NCBI GenBank assembly: GCA_004431415.1 | Contig: QPMI01000053.1 | Coordinates: forward strand, 1-64,000 | DNA length: 64,000 bases | Direction: 5' to 3' | Source of the DNA: Cyanophora paradoxa | Taxonomy: Eukaryota; Glaucocystophyceae; Cyanophorales; Cyanophoraceae | Shown here: positions 23,187-34,129 of the stretch, in pieces | Layout: the number at the start of each line of letters is the position of its first letter | How positions within the stretch are numbered: the first letter of the stretch is position 1 | Notes under the pieces: generated by a model | What the model saw: the letters and a program-made list of their open reading frames with translations, nothing else | What the model was told of the DNA's origin: nothing | Databases searched by the model: none | Position numbers and translations under genes: made by a program

Positions 23187-23749
23187 GACGCTCCGTGAGC
23201 CGCGCGATTTGCAGCTCGCAAAGCAAACAAACCGTCGCTAATCGAGTTCTGTAGGCCGCTGCACGTGAGGGCTGGCAATCGCGACGTCAGCGCCCGAGCG
23301 GGCTCGCCGTACGCGCTGCGAGCTCGCCGCACCTGCTATCCGCAAAAGGGATATCTAAATGCACGCCCACGGGCGTCAAGTGAGCCGCCCACGCCGTCGA
23401 ACGACCTGCAATTTGAAAGTGGGCGCCACACGGCGCCTTTGCCCCCAGGGGCCGACCCGGCCTGTACGCACCGGCCAACCGCAAATTTTAGGGTACAAAA
23501 GGCCTCCGCGAAGGCTCAAGGCGCCCCTACGCGCAGCGGATCCAGCCGAGTCAGCGCCAAAGGGGTGGGCGGACGGCGCGGATGGGCCCATCTCCCACAT
23601 ACTCACCCCTCTTTTGACCGGACTCGAGTTTGCGCACTGGTCCCGGCCCCGCCCGTGCGCTCTGCTATGCACAAAGGACACACACCTGTGGTTTGAACAA
23701 ACTCTCTGGAGGAGCGGGGGTATAGAAAGACTAGTTAGTTCTGGCAGAT

Positions 23750-24265
23750 ACAGCACACTACGTGCATACGGCACGACTTCGACTCGGCGACGCTGTGAAC
23801 AAAGGGAGTGTCCTGGGGAACGGAGCCCCTCTATCCGGTCCACGCGCTAACCGGCGCCGCACAAGACTGTGGGCGGAAGAGGTTGGTGGTCAACCAACCG
23901 GAGGGAGAGCTAGCTAGCTAGCGCAGCTGATTCATCCTGCGATCGTAAAAATCGTAATCGTAATCTGCGCGCGAGAGCCACGCGTACGGAGCGTTAGCGA
24001 TCCTGGGAGAGCCACGGATCTGAAGGCCGTCGCACCTCGCGAGCTCGAGGATGACAGCGCCCGAGGACGCAGCGCCGCCGGCGCCGCCACGCACCGGCGC
24101 CGCCGAGCTGCATGCGCAGCTGCTAGCGCTCTCGCCCAACGCAGAATGCCGAGCTCGCACTCCTTGCGCACGCTTTTAAACGCGCTGAAACGCAACCGCC
24201 GCGCGCTGAAACGCAACCGCCGCGCGCTGAAACGCAACCGCCGCGCGCTGAAACGCAACCGCCGC
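23750..24265 (+). repeat. Inverted duplication, arm 1
   Basis: It is the reverse complement of about 34,130-34,580 with few differences. Shared landmarks are ACAGCACACTACGTGCATAC, GGGAACGGAGCCCCTCTATC, GTTGGTGGTCAACCAACCGG, CGAGCTCGAGGATGACAGCG and CGCACTCCTTGCGCACGC. This arm has four copies of the terminal 21-bp unit; the other arm has two. Confidence 0.9.
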
Positions 24266-24267
24266 GC
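24183..24267 (+). repeat. 21-bp tandem repeat, four units
   Basis: Unit GCTGAAACGCAACCGCCGCG plus C, repeated four times without change. Because 21 is a multiple of three, every frame stays open; one frame reads ALKRNRR repeatedly. The homologous arm at 34,135-34,175 has two units, so unit number is changing. Confidence 0.9.
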
Positions 24268-24344
24268 ATGGCGGTCTTACAACACAATTGCACTGAACAC
24301 ACACACACAGCCGGCGCCTGTGACACTGTCTACCCTCGCACGTA

Positions 24345-24790
24345 GGGACTATCCTTGGTACCCCTCGCCACCTTGACAAGGTGACCTTGAGCGCCTCGCC
24401 ACCTAGGCCTTGGCCATGGCAAGGTTCCCTTAAGGTCCCGCCATAGAAATTTTGCGCGATGCAAATCGTGCAGCAAGCTTACAATTGACTCGATCCAACA
24501 CCTAATCTTGCATCGATATCTAACACTTGATCGCTTCTTCAGATGTAGTTAAGCTTTAATTGTCGCGATTGGCTTGAATTAGGCGGTTTTCTACCATTAC
24601 AGCGCCAGAGGGGGGGGCGGGGGGGGCAGGGGGCAGACGTGCACGTGGGCCGCCCTGGCTGCAGCTGTTCCCATACAAAAATTTTGTATGGGCGGACCTT
24701 GCCCTCACCTTGAACGTTAACACCTTGCGACCTTGGCCATGGCAAGGTACACCTTATAGGGCCAAAAAACGCACCTTAAATGCAAGGTGG
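24345..24790. mobile_element. Possible relative of the hAT-like MITE
   Basis: It starts TAGGGACTATCCTTGG and is full of CCTTG/CAAGG words plus a CCATACAAAA.TTTTGTATGG palindrome, all features shared with the 408-bp MITE at 35,845-36,252. No matching right end or target duplication was found. Confidence 0.35.
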
Positions 24791-25233
24791 TTCCTTGCAA
24801 TTTTGGAATTTCACTCAGTGACTATCCAAACGTATATAAGCTTTCAACTTAAGTTCAGTGAATTTTCACCTCCATGCCAAACCGTTGAACCGTTGAACTT
24901 GAAAAGGGACATCCTAATGTCACAGTGTGTCGGGGCGCTTTTCTTGCGTTCAGCTGCAATGTAGACAAGAATTGAAAGCTGGCCGCCGGGCGGCTAGCTA
25001 GCGCTAGCCGCAGTCGGATTCGTGATCGTATAATCGCATTTGGACACGTACTAAAGACACAAGTCCGGGCTACCGCGGCCGTAGTTCAAGTGTGGGATGT
25101 ACACTGCAGCTGCATCCAACTTTCCGTCCAACTTCCGTCCAACCCCTAATCGTAATCGTAATCAAAGACCTTCCACCAAGCCCAGTCCGTCCTAGGCCTA
25201 CCTTTCGATTTCGATCTGACCCCCTTTTTCGAA

Positions 25234-25270
25234 TTCGCCCCCCCCCCCCCCCCCCCCCCCCCCCTCCCCC
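25234..25270 (+). repeat. Poly-C tract
   Basis: A run of more than 25 C with one T, inside the TAF7-carrying element. The G-strand could form quadruplexes. Its exact length should be treated with caution in any assembly. Confidence 0.9.
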
Positions 25271-25282
25271 CCCTCGAGCAGC

Positions 25283-25490
25283 TTGCTTCCCGGAGAGTCC
25301 CATCCAGCATCGGCTTCAAATTCCATCCTGAAGGTTATTCCCCTGTCACTGCTATACGGATTTTGTCACACAGTGTTGCCAAATTGGTCCTTGCAGAGCC
25401 GCTTTCTCCAACAGAAGGATGCACAGGAGAAACTCTTGGAGAAGGAGCGTGAGAAGCTGGAGGCCCTCAAAGCGCCAGCTCGCTGGTGGG
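25283..25490 (+). pseudogene. TAF7: TAF7 3' fragment (captured copy)
   Basis: It matches the reverse complement of 37,455-37,640: last intron plus last exon (SRFLQQKDAQEKLLEKEREK, ending in EALKAP instead of ETLKAEGQL). The intron is still present and has gained a 9-bp insert CACACAGTG. Retention of the intron shows capture of DNA, not of mRNA. Confidence 0.9.
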
Positions 25491-25596
25491 CTGGGCCCGC
25501 GGCCGCGGCGGCCGCAGTGTAGCCTGGAACTGCGTTTTAGTACGTGTCCAAATGCGAGTCGTCCTACCCTAGGCCGTCTTTGATTGTGATCTCACT

Positions 25597-28596
25597 TCAT
25601 TGAGACGAAACTGCAGCTAGAACATTGGCTAATTCTCGCAGCATCTCCAACTGACGTTCACGCTCGTCCACACTAACAGCATCCCCAAAGTTCTCCACAA
25701 GCTCTGGTGAGATGTCACAGGTGTGTGTAGATACGTTCAAGGAAAGTGGCGCCTCTATGGCGTTGCCCACATCCCCCGCCCGCTCACACGTACCCTGAAT
25801 AATGCCCTTAATGATAACAGGAGATCGGTCATGCTGCTTCAGATGAATCAAAATGCGATCACGAGCCTGCTTGAGTGTAAGCAAGGCAAACATGCAACAA
25901 GCACTGATTTTTCACCCCTGACATGTCTGCTTTGATGACATGGGCGATGACCAGAGCAATGTTCTGCAGAGTGAACTGGCCGTGCTCCAGCTTCTCCAGG
26001 TAGAGGTACTCCTGCAGAAACTATTCAAGATATTGCAAAAATGCACTGCAAGTCAATGCAACCCACCTTGTCCTCCTCAGACTGTGCCAATTTGTGAGAG
26101 CACAAAATTATTAGCAATATAAACTCAACCCGGTGCTGCAGAACGCACGAGTTCTCTACCATGATCCTTAAGAAACTCACTCTCGCACTCCTTCAATTAA
26201 GTCAGCAGTGCTTTAGAACACTAATAGAAATAAAGCTCGGGTAGCGCACCTGAACCCTCCGGTAGAATTTGTCGAACAAATCCATTGTTCGATCAATCTG
26301 AAGAGCGTCGTTAAAGAGCAACTTCAAACTTCCACAGTATCAACCTCCTCTTGGCTTCACCTTCTCGAAATCGGACTCTTCAAACTTCCCAAGAAGGCGC
26401 TCCATTCGCTGGCCCTGAATGGGAGATGAGTTCTGGCAAAAGAGCGGCTAACACATCGCATGAAACCTTCAGGTGAATGAAAAGAGATGCAATCGAAGAG
26501 ACGATATGCTCCTCTTCTGCGTCTCCTTCCTCATCGCTCCTTCTGTGGCATTAGTATGCCAGAATAGTCTGAATGCTCCCACAAGATGCAAACCTCTTCT
26601 TCTTCACCCGAGCATAGCTCCCCTGTAGATACAGTCACAAGCTTGGAAAAGGTTAAAGGACGGCAATGAGCCTTTTGCATATATGCCGAGAAGATCGTCT
26701 TCAGCCCGAGAGCATCAACGAATCGCTCACATGCGCCTCCACATCTTTGCAGAGCAAAATCCAGGACCTCCGCCGCGAATTAAGATTAAATGAAATGTAT
26801 CAAGAGAGAGAAGGGAGGGGGGCGGGGGGAGGGGGGGAGGGGGGGGGGGGGGGGCGCTCAAGCTGGGCACTTTTAAGGTACAGCGGCGAGCAGCCGGCTG
26901 CTCCCTACGCATGGTCAGCATGAAAATGGAATATTTCGGGAAACGCGCTTTGAAATCGCGCACTTGGTGATTAGCAACATGAGCTCTATGCCTTCGCATT
27001 CAATAAACGTTGCCTGTTCGAAAACGTTTGTGTTTTCACGACCACAGAAAATATCATTGAACTCGAAACCTGAACAGGCGGATGCAACAGTGCAGCAGCA
27101 ACGCAGTCGAACAGATTCTCCATGACCTCTTCCTCTTCACTCGATCCAGGTGTTCGTTTCTTGTAGACCTACTCAACGGTCAAATGCGCGGCTGCAAGCA
27201 GGGGCAGGGCTTTAACGTGCTGCAACCAATCGGAGAAGGTGATCAAGTTTCTCTGGGTCCGAGAAAGTCTCACGGTTCTCCTTGGACTGCTGTAAGAGAA
27301 TGGCGAGAATCTCCGAGGCGTAGAGCTGATCATGTGTTATGAGCAATCACAATGGTGAGACACACATGCTTTACTTTGTTCTGATCAAATTCGCGGACAC
27401 GAAGCCTCCCAATCAACCATTTCATCAATGGGGTCTTCTGTTTGGCTAAGTTAGGAACCATTGACGAGTGCACTCGAAACGAAATAGCTCCGTACTTGGC
27501 ACACGATACTCGTTACTTCCGGCTTGACCTCAATCATGTTCTCGATAATGTTCTGGCGAAGTTGGTCAAAACACACTGCCAAAGAACACCGAATCAGCAG
27601 GTTCTCACGAGAGAGTTGTGGACTGCCTTGGCATCGGACTCATTGCCCTCGTCCAGGCGCCTATAACGTATGGTCAGTTTCTGGCAGTCCGATGTCAAAA
27701 TCCATTGCTTACTTGAGATTCTCAACAAGAAGTTCGACAACATTGTTTGCAAGCAGTGCATCCACGAGAACCTGTTGATGGCCGATACGAGGCGGGGATG
27801 GTGAGGGAAAACAGGTGTAAACCCGAAAGCACAGGGGGGCAGCACGAACAGCCGAGTCTTGCAGATTAGCAACTGCGTCTGGCTCTGTGAGCTCCTGCAG
27901 TAGCTCCAACGCATCGCCAGCAATATCTGGTTGGCCATTTGAAATGCGTGATTTCACCTCCTGAAAATGAACCCTCGAGCTCTCACCGGTGTTCTCGTGA
28001 GCAAGCAGGCCAGTGATGGACTGAGTGGCGTTGAGCTCCACGAGATCCGCAAAAAGCTCTGGCGACGCGGCGACGACATGCATTTTCTTGATTTCGTCGT
28101 GTAGCTCAACCTCGGAGTCGACAAATCTGTGGCGGCGATTCAACAAACCGGTGCGCTCGCGCACGCTCAGCCTGCACGTACTTGTCCGGCTGCGGAGGCG
28201 CGTCAGCTACGAAAAGAGCAACAGCGACTTGGCTTCATGAAGCCAACGGACCTGGTCCGGAAACTTCACGCGCATCTCTTGGTTGCGTGTGAGCTTCCTC
28301 TCGAAGGCGAGGACCTGCTTCTTGAGCCTGCGCTAGAGTTGATCTCTCGATTCGAACGCGACAAGGCGCCAGGCGGGAGCACCCAAAGAGATCGAGCGCC
28401 TCCACGGCCGGCGCTTGCTCGAGGAGCTGGAGGATATCCTGCGCACGAGACCCGCTCGTTTTCAGCGACGCCGTACGCGCGCGCACGCGCTGCCGTGCAC
28501 CTCCTCCGTGCGAACGTCCGGCCCAGCGGCGTCCTCGTCGTAAAGCGGCGCCTCGCGCAAGTCCAGCTCGGGTTCGCCATCCGCTTTCCGCTTCAT
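25597..28596 (-). CDS. CTNNBL1: Beta-catenin-like protein 1 (spliceosome-associated ARM repeat protein)
   Basis: CTNNBL1 is an armadillo-repeat protein bound to the Prp19/CDC5L splicing complex in the nucleus. It is read on the minus strand from ATG 28,596 (MKRKADGEPELDLREAPLYD) to the stop at 25,597. Exon pieces in order: DILQLLEQAPAVEALDL; LKKQVLAFERKLTRNQEMRV; FVDSEVELHDEIKKMHVVAA; SPELFADLVELNATQSITGL; DALELLQELTEPDAV; QVLVDALLANNVVELLVENL followed by RLDEGNESDAKAVHNSLV. The C-terminus is EMLRELANVLAAVSSQ. These follow the human protein in order (KFPDNPEKFM, VVATMPDLYHLLVELNAVQS and so on). There are many introns of about 60-90 bp, one holding a poly-G tract. The middle exons (26,000-27,300) are only partly resolved. 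Confidence 0.9.
26815..26856 (+). repeat. Poly-G/GGGGGA tract
   Basis: A G-rich run with interspersed A inside the CTNNBL1 locus, antisense to the gene (so poly-C in its pre-mRNA, in or next to an intron). Confidence 0.85.
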
Positions 28597-29562
28597 GAGT
28601 CCCGCAGGCCGGCGCAATCAGGCAAAAGAGACTGGCTGGATTCGAACCCGAGTCACGCAAGGCGCAATTTGATTGCTCAGCATGTGCATGCATGAGCTCG
28701 ATCGAGCTCGAGCTACGCTTATACGTATAAAAAGGGGGATCGAGCGCGCGAGCTCGAGCTCGACCTCGAGGCCTAGCCTAGTACTAGTAGCTATATATAT
28801 AGGGGCCTGGGGCGGGGGGGGGGATCCGATGATCGAATTGAAGGCCTCCTCTCGATCCTTCCAGATCTATATATGTATAGCTCCTCTCCTTGATATTCGC
28901 TAGTATATTTGAAGTACCCCGCGCAGCGGTCGACAGTCCAAGGGCTCAGTCGGATAGAGATTAAATATTGAAGGCGTGCGAGCCATGCCCTAAGGCTCTT
29001 CCGTTCTTCAAATCCAAGCCCCAAGATCCAGATCAAAAGCCCCCAGCTGCAGGTCCGTATCAAAGCCCTGGCCTTGTCTGCACCTGCTGAGCCCAAAATC
29101 GCAGGCGGGTGGCGGGTTAGGGAGCGTCAGAAATGCCAGAGGGGATGGCGTGCAGGGCCGCACGGCGCAGTCGAGCATGCGCATGCAATATGGTCGAGGT
29201 CCAGCCATCCCTACCGTAGCACTGATCAGGACAATCCGATGATCGCGCAAATTCGCTTCACACGATGGTTGCGGTCTTTGCGAATGCAGCGGCAGTGGCG
29301 AACGTGGCGCGCACAAGCTCCAGAGATGAGGAGGGCCCGCGCTGGGGCTCTCCAGCAATCCGAGCAAGCGTTCTGGCGAGCTTTTCGTCCTGGCGTACAC
29401 GCCGCTCTGGATTGGCGCGGTCGCCGTGCTGGTCGCGCCGCGCCAGTACGAGGCACGGAAAGACACGATGTTTCAGGCCCACGGAAGCATGACCCGAACC
29501 CGTTGTCCGGCAAAACCGAATATGAAGATTCGATCAGAGGGTCAGCCTAGCCGAAGACAACA
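28597..29562. other. Intergenic, palindrome-rich; short dispersed repeat
   Basis: 28,690-28,810 is almost entirely overlapping GAGCTC/CTCGAG/GATCGA palindromes followed by a TATATATA run, probably the promoter side of CTNNBL1. About 29,490-29,545 matches about 61,165-61,225 (CCGAACCCGTTGTCCGGC and GATTCGATCAG). ORFs here are antisense shadows without protein-like sequence. Confidence 0.45.
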
Positions 29563-30529
29563 TCATTTTGCCGAGTGTGGCGAGCTTCGAGATCGATTCT
29601 TCCCGGTGTCGGTGGTGGTGACCCAAAAATGTCCTTCAAGCATACCTCCTCGCGCGCAGCAGCGCCCTCCCAAGCGCCCAGGGCCCCGTCCTCGTCGTCG
29701 CCCTGACGCCTGCAGGGGGGGCAGGGGGCGGGGGGGGGGGGGGGGGGGGGGGGGGGGGCGGACGACCGTCAGGAGGAGCAGGAGGACCACCATCGGGGGG
29801 GGGGGGGGGGGATTAGGACGGACGAAGGCTGCGAGGCGCTCTGTGTCGATAACTTTAAAGGTGTGCCATGATTTCGCGGAGTGCAGCGAGCTTCGAGATC
29901 GATTCTTCCCGGTGTCGGTGGTGGTGACCCAAAAATGTCCTTCAAGCATACCTCAGCGCCCTCCGAAGCGCCCAGACCCCCGTCCCCGTCCTCGCCCCGA
30001 AGCCTGCAGGGAGGGGCGGACGACCATCAGAGCAGAAGGAGGTCGCGGCTCGCGGTGTGGCGCACGAACGGGCCATGTCTGAATTCGAAGGCTGCGCTGG
30101 CTCGGAACTGGCGGCTAAGAGGTCATCGAACGAGAGCTCAACGGGTCTATTTTTAAGCTCAGTCTCAGTCTCTCGCCCCCGAGGAATTTTGGAGCCGAGA
30201 CTCGGGGGCGGTGGGGCGAGCGACGGAAGCGGCGGAGCGGTAGCTGTCTTCTCCGCTCTGTTCTCTGCTGCAGAGCGGATAACTACGATGGGGAAACGCC
30301 GAGGAGGGGCGACGTCGTCTTCGGCCGACGCTTCGCTCGCTGAATCTGCACGCTGGCCTCGGGGGCCGGGCTCGCTGGGGGTATCGCGGCCAGCGCTGGC
30401 GAAGCTAACGGCCTGTATCGATACAGGAGGCGGCGGAGCAGCCGGGACCGGCTCTGCCGGCGCAGCCGGATCCGCATCCGTCGGCGGCGGACCGCGACGG
30501 CGTCGAAAGCATCCGCAACACACCGTCAT
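29563..30529 (-). CDS. Hypothetical Cys/Arg-start, proline-rich protein with duplicated exon
   Basis: Starts MTVCCGCFRRRRGPPPTDAD. The paired cysteines near the start followed by arginines resemble a lipid-anchored N-terminus. A long Pro/Ala/Ser-rich disordered stretch follows, then ETELKNRPVELSFDDLLAAS. An intron at about 30,010-30,068 leads to RGEDGDGGLGASEGAE. The following exon/intron unit (about 29,873-30,005) is repeated in tandem at about 29,571-29,715, sharing GGACATTTTTGGGTCACCAC. A poly-G tract lies between the two. The gene end is not clear. Function unknown. Confidence 0.4.
29716..29812 (+). repeat. Two poly-G tracts
   Basis: G runs of about 30 and 14 bases, separated by a CGGACGACC-bearing spacer, lie between the two copies of the duplicated exon of the gene at 30.5 kb. 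Confidence 0.9.
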
Positions 30530-31186
30530 GCTGAGTTTGATGCACGGCGAGCGCCGTGGCTCGGGAAACGCGAAATGCGCATAGGTCGAAGAGTGAAGGC
30601 CAAGCTCTAAGGTCTAAGGGACCAGAGTTAAGTGGGCGATTTGGGCGGAACTTGGGCTCGGGAAGTTGGTCGGAACTTGGTCGGAGTTGGTCGGAACTTG
30701 GTCCTCCGACCAGGGTACGCTACATTTCGTTCACCCGCAAGCCAGGCTTAGCCAGCGGTCCCCCGCAGCCGCTGTTCTTCAGTTCTTCAGTAGGCCCTGG
30801 CGCTCGAGGGCGCGGATCCGGCCGGACGTCGCCGATGCCGGCGAGGGAGCGGATTCTCTATCGTGCGGCATCCACCAGCTCCAGAGCCGGGGCGCCGGTG
30901 GGGGGCGGGCAGGATGAGGAGCAGGCTATAGCTAGGAGGAGGAGCTGCGTACCAGAGGCGCGGACGCTGTCCAGGCCCGGCATCCGGCGGCCACGTGCCT
31001 GCCCCCACAGCGGCGCCCACAGCGCCGGATGCACGCCCTCCGCGACACGCCCGCCCCACTGGACCGTCAACAGGCGACGGGCGGACGTCAGGCGGGCTGC
31101 GGGGCGCGGCCCCGCCCGGATTCGAACCCCAGGTCTCTGACGGCCCCCGACTGCGAACGCAGGGAGCTGTACCTGGTCCCTTGCAA

Positions 31187-31773
31187 ATGGCGACCGCCCG
31201 CGAGTTCACCGTTGAAGGTTCGAGCTGCAGCGCTTGTAGCTCGAGATGCGCGCATATCGCGAAGCGCGTCTAACCGTCGGCACTCTCGCGCGCTCCGCCG
31301 CCAGAGCTGAAGAAGCACCGGACGAAGAACGACTGCTGGCTCGCCATCAACGGGAAGGTCCGCGCGCAGCCCCCATGCCGCCTTCTTCGACCCGTGCGAG
31401 GTTGTCTGTGCGGCTAGGTCTACGATGTGACGCCGTTCATGGATGAGCATCCCGGCGGCCCCGAGGTGATGCTGGATTCGACCGGTTCGGCCTTGGTGGC
31501 AACTGCAGTTTGCAGGACCTCGCTGACGCGACCGCAGGGCGTGACGCGACGCAGGACTTCGACGACGTGGGGCACTCCGACGAGGCTCGCAAGATGCTCG
31601 AGAAGTATCTCATCGGAGTTTACAATGGCCCCAGTGGGGCGAGCTCGAAAAAGGACGACGTCAAGCGGTCAAAGCCAGAGGGGACCGAGTCCTCTGGGCT
31701 TTCCAAGATCGCCCTTCCCCTGTTGGTCGTCGCGGCTGCAGTTGTCGCGAAGTACGTTTTCAAGCTCTGGTAG
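31187..31773 (+). CDS. Cytochrome b5, tail-anchored
   Basis: A small haem protein that passes electrons to desaturases and other ER or outer-mitochondrial enzymes. Four exons give 128 residues in one frame: 31,187-31,217; 31,305-31,357; 31,418-31,484; 31,538-31,773. The product starts MATAREFTVEELKKHRTKND and carries the haem motif FMDEHPGGPEVMLDSTG (first axial His in H-P-G-G) and the second axial His in DDVGHSDEARKML. A polar linker follows, then a C-terminal membrane anchor ALPLLVVAAAVVAKYVF with a short KLW tail, as in tail-anchored b5 proteins. The anchor's exact membrane is not decided. The inverted-repeat element lies 240 bp downstream. Confidence 0.95.
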
Positions 31774-32016
31774 CTGGATCCCCAATTTCAATCTCTATCA
31801 TCTGTCTACCACCTACGAGAGTTAGCAGTTTCAATTGTGAAAGCATCTGGACACGAACTACGCACTGTAGCAACCTGCTCTATTCTTAAGGTTCGGGTGC
31901 ACGGGACTCCGCCGAGCAGTACTCCGCACTCGAACGAAACGATCCATGCCTTTGAGGGAGAAGAGCATAACCCGCAAAGCTGGAGGGGGCGGCGCTGGGC
32001 CATAGACCTTCTAGCA

Positions 32017-32487
32017 TTTGGAAAGGCATTAAACTTTAAAACGCAAGTCCGGGCTACAAGTGTGGGTACACTGCGGCCGCCAGGTCCGGACTGCGGGCCC
32101 AGCCCCCCAGCGAGCTGGCCCGCGGCCGGGCCCTTCGTGGCCCCCTAAGGGGAGTAATGCGCCTCCCCACGGACACTCTGGCTGGCTGGCATGACGCGCC
32201 CCCCCCCGGCGCCGACCGCAGGCTGACTCCATGTCGGGCCCCCAGGGCCCGTAGGGGCTCCCGCCACCGCCCCAAGACAACCCCCGCCGCCACAAGCACC
32301 CGGCGTGCGGGCACCTGTAGCTCTAGCTAGCCAGAGTGTCTGCGGGAGGGCGCATTACTCTCCTTACGGGGCCACGCAGGGCCCGCCCGGCCAGCTCCCT
32401 GGTGGGCTGGGCCCACGGCCGCGGCGGCCGCAGTGCATCCCACACTTGTAGCCCGGACTTGCGTTTTGAGGACGTGTCCAAATAATC
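32017..32487. mobile_element. Inverted-repeat element, foldback copy without cargo
   Basis: The left end CATTTGGAAAGGC...AAAACGCAAGTCC is slightly altered; the right end is GACTTGCGTTTTGAGGACGTGTCCAAAT. The two arms, each more than 150 bp, are inverted copies: TAATGCGCCTCCCCACGGAC with GGGAGGGCGCATTACTCTCC, and GGCCCAGCCC with GGGCTGGGCCC. The right end lies 24 bp past the LST8 stop, so the element may supply its 3' processing region. Confidence 0.8.
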
Positions 32488-32510
32488 GCAATCGACTAAA
32501 CCTAAATCCT

Positions 32511-33899
32511 TCAGCCTTCAGGGGCAGAATCATTCAAAGCAACACAGACAACAGCCTTGTGATGGCCAGTGTAGTGTCGAATTGTCTGTGGAGAGTGCCA
32601 GTTGAGTGGAGACTGGAGCACAGAGTCGGGGCACTTTTACCTCTCCTTGTGACAAATCCCAGAGCTTGGCGGAGTTGTCCGAAGATGCTGTCACAAGGTA
32701 TGCAGAGTCTGCAGAGAAGACACAGTCCCAAACCTAGATTCCTGTCAGCTGCAGTTTTGCCTCATCAGGCCGAAAAGAAAACAAACCCATTGCTTGTGAC
32801 CCAGCAGCTGTCTTTCCAAACTCTGATCTTCGACATTCCAGAGTTTGACACTATGATCTGCTGATGTGGTCGCCATCAACCTGTCAAAGGGGTGAGAATG
32901 ACCGCATTCAAGGAACTATAACGTTGAGGAGACGCACTTCGCATCTGGAGAAAGAAGGCATTTCAATATATATGTATCATGGGCCTGGAGTGCTGTCAGT
33001 TGACTTGAGAGATTGGAATGATCTGTTCACAGGCCTGTAGCCTGACGCATGGGGCGTCCGGAGTGAGCTTCTCCGCCCGCGGGAAGGTCCACAGGAACAC
33101 TGTGCCTTTGTTGTTTGCTGCTGTCATGCATGTACCATCTAGCGCAGTGGAGACTGAGCGAATTGCCACCTCCCCCGCTGGAGCCTGTGTAAACAGTATT
33201 ACAGGCCACCACAAATTCGGAGAGTGCAGACCATTTCCACACTACATGCGTCGGCTGTCAAGTCCCACACACGCAAGTTGCCATTTTGGTCACCCGAGAT
33301 GAGCTCGGTCTGAATAGGAGATTGTGAAAACGCTTGAAACCGCAGGGATTATTGGCTGAACCTGGTTGGCGTGGAGAGCCACACTTGTAACAGGAGCTCT
33401 ACACTCATACTCGCGCTGAAATGTTGGTGTTCTGCGCACCGTCAATGCATGCATGTGGCATCGAGGTAACGACGTAAAGCTTGCCTCAAGTCCCAGAGCT
33501 TGACTGTGCCGTCTTCGCTGCCAGTAAACATCCACTTGCCATCATTCTGAAATCCAAGCGCCGTGATATTGTTCGTGTGCCCCTCAAAGCTGTTGACCTG
33601 CCTTTCCGGTCAGACCGCAAACGAAACCGCGCCAAGGCTCGCGCACTGGATTCGGGTTGTTCGTGTTGATTTCGAAGAGGCGAACGTGCGGATTTCCTGC
33701 CGCCGCGATATACTGCTTGTCGGGCGTAATCTCTAGCCTGTTCACTTGCTGCACGCTCGTCTCGGCGAAAGACGACTGAGAGATAGCATGGGGCACACAC
33801 CGAGTCTGCGTACTGAAGGATACGGTGGCAGATCCCGCTCGGCGCCTGCCAGAAGCGGATTGTGTGGTCGTAGCCCGCGGTTGCGAGGATCACTGACAT
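32511..33899 (-). CDS. LST8: LST8, WD40 subunit of TOR complexes
   Basis: LST8 is a seven-blade WD40 propeller that binds the TOR kinase domain in TORC1 and TORC2. The minus-strand start at 33,899 reads [20 protein letters not shown] and continues [13 protein letters not shown]. Then come [20 protein letters not shown] and [15 protein letters not shown], the family signature. [20 protein letters not shown] and GTVKLWDLR follow, and later exons read [14 protein letters not shown]-like and [16 protein letters not shown]. The last exon reads [19 protein letters not shown] and ends at TGA 32,511-32,513. About eight short introns are present. The protein is close to the human sequence along its full length. 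The neighbouring COQ9 gene is divergent. Confidence 0.93.
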
Positions 33900-34039
33900 C
33901 TGTAGCGCTAGAGCCGCGCAGTCGGGACACGTCCCAGCAACAGCGCGTATCCCGTTGCCGCAGCCGCCCGACGCACGCAGCTAAGGGGTGCAGCGCTCTC
34001 AAGCGCTGCGCTCACAAGCGCCTCGATCGACTAATCCTA

Positions 34040-34112
34040 TACCCCCAGACTGAGCTGCTGAGCTGCTGCTCAGCTGCTGCTGAGCTGCTGCTCGGCTGCT
34101 GCTGCCGCTGCA
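34040..34112 (+). repeat. GCTGCT/GAGCTGCT repeat
   Basis: Irregular CTG/CAG-type repeat (GAGCTGCTGCTCAGCTGCTG and variants) between the LST8 start and the duplicated arm. Confidence 0.8.
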
Positions 34113-34129
34113 GGGCCCTGCCGCGTCAG

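Larger units (their letters stand above)
23187..25036. other. Gene-poor repeat region
   Basis: It contains the inverted duplication arm (23,750-24,265), the 21-bp tandem repeat, and a CCTTG/CAAGG-rich block with a palindrome built on CCATACAAAA/TTTTGTATGG (24,670-24,692). A G-rich tract lies at 24,607-24,632. ORFs at 23,265-23,850 are proline/arginine-rich and not protein-like. No gene is called. Confidence 0.5.
25037..25555. mobile_element. Inverted-repeat element carrying a TAF7 fragment
   Basis: The left end CATTTGGACACGTACTAAAG is matched by the right end TTTTAGTACGTGTCCAAATG. Inside each end lies the GC-rich sub-terminal block (GGGATGTACACTGCAG on the left, GCTGGGCCCGCGGCCGCGGC on the right). 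Between them are a CGTCCAACTTTCC patch, a poly-C run and about 200 bp of TAF7 gene sequence. Its structure is that of a Pack-type element: transposon ends around a captured host fragment. Confidence 0.75.

Noticed and set aside
24123-24376. ORFs made of the 21-bp repeat (RALKRNR or GGCVSAR)
   Set aside because: The repeat length keeps all frames open; no start context, splice structure or family supports coding.
28625-28690. tRNA-like GGATTCGAACC box on the minus strand
   Set aside because: The T-loop word is present, but the T-stem pairs poorly (CTCGG against CCAGC) and no D-arm or anticodon arm with a 7-bp acceptor stem can be drawn.
31100-31180. tRNA-like GGATTCGAACC box upstream of cytochrome b5
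   Set aside because: Stem bases 49-51 and 63-65 do not pair, and no cloverleaf was found; treated as chance or an old SINE trace.
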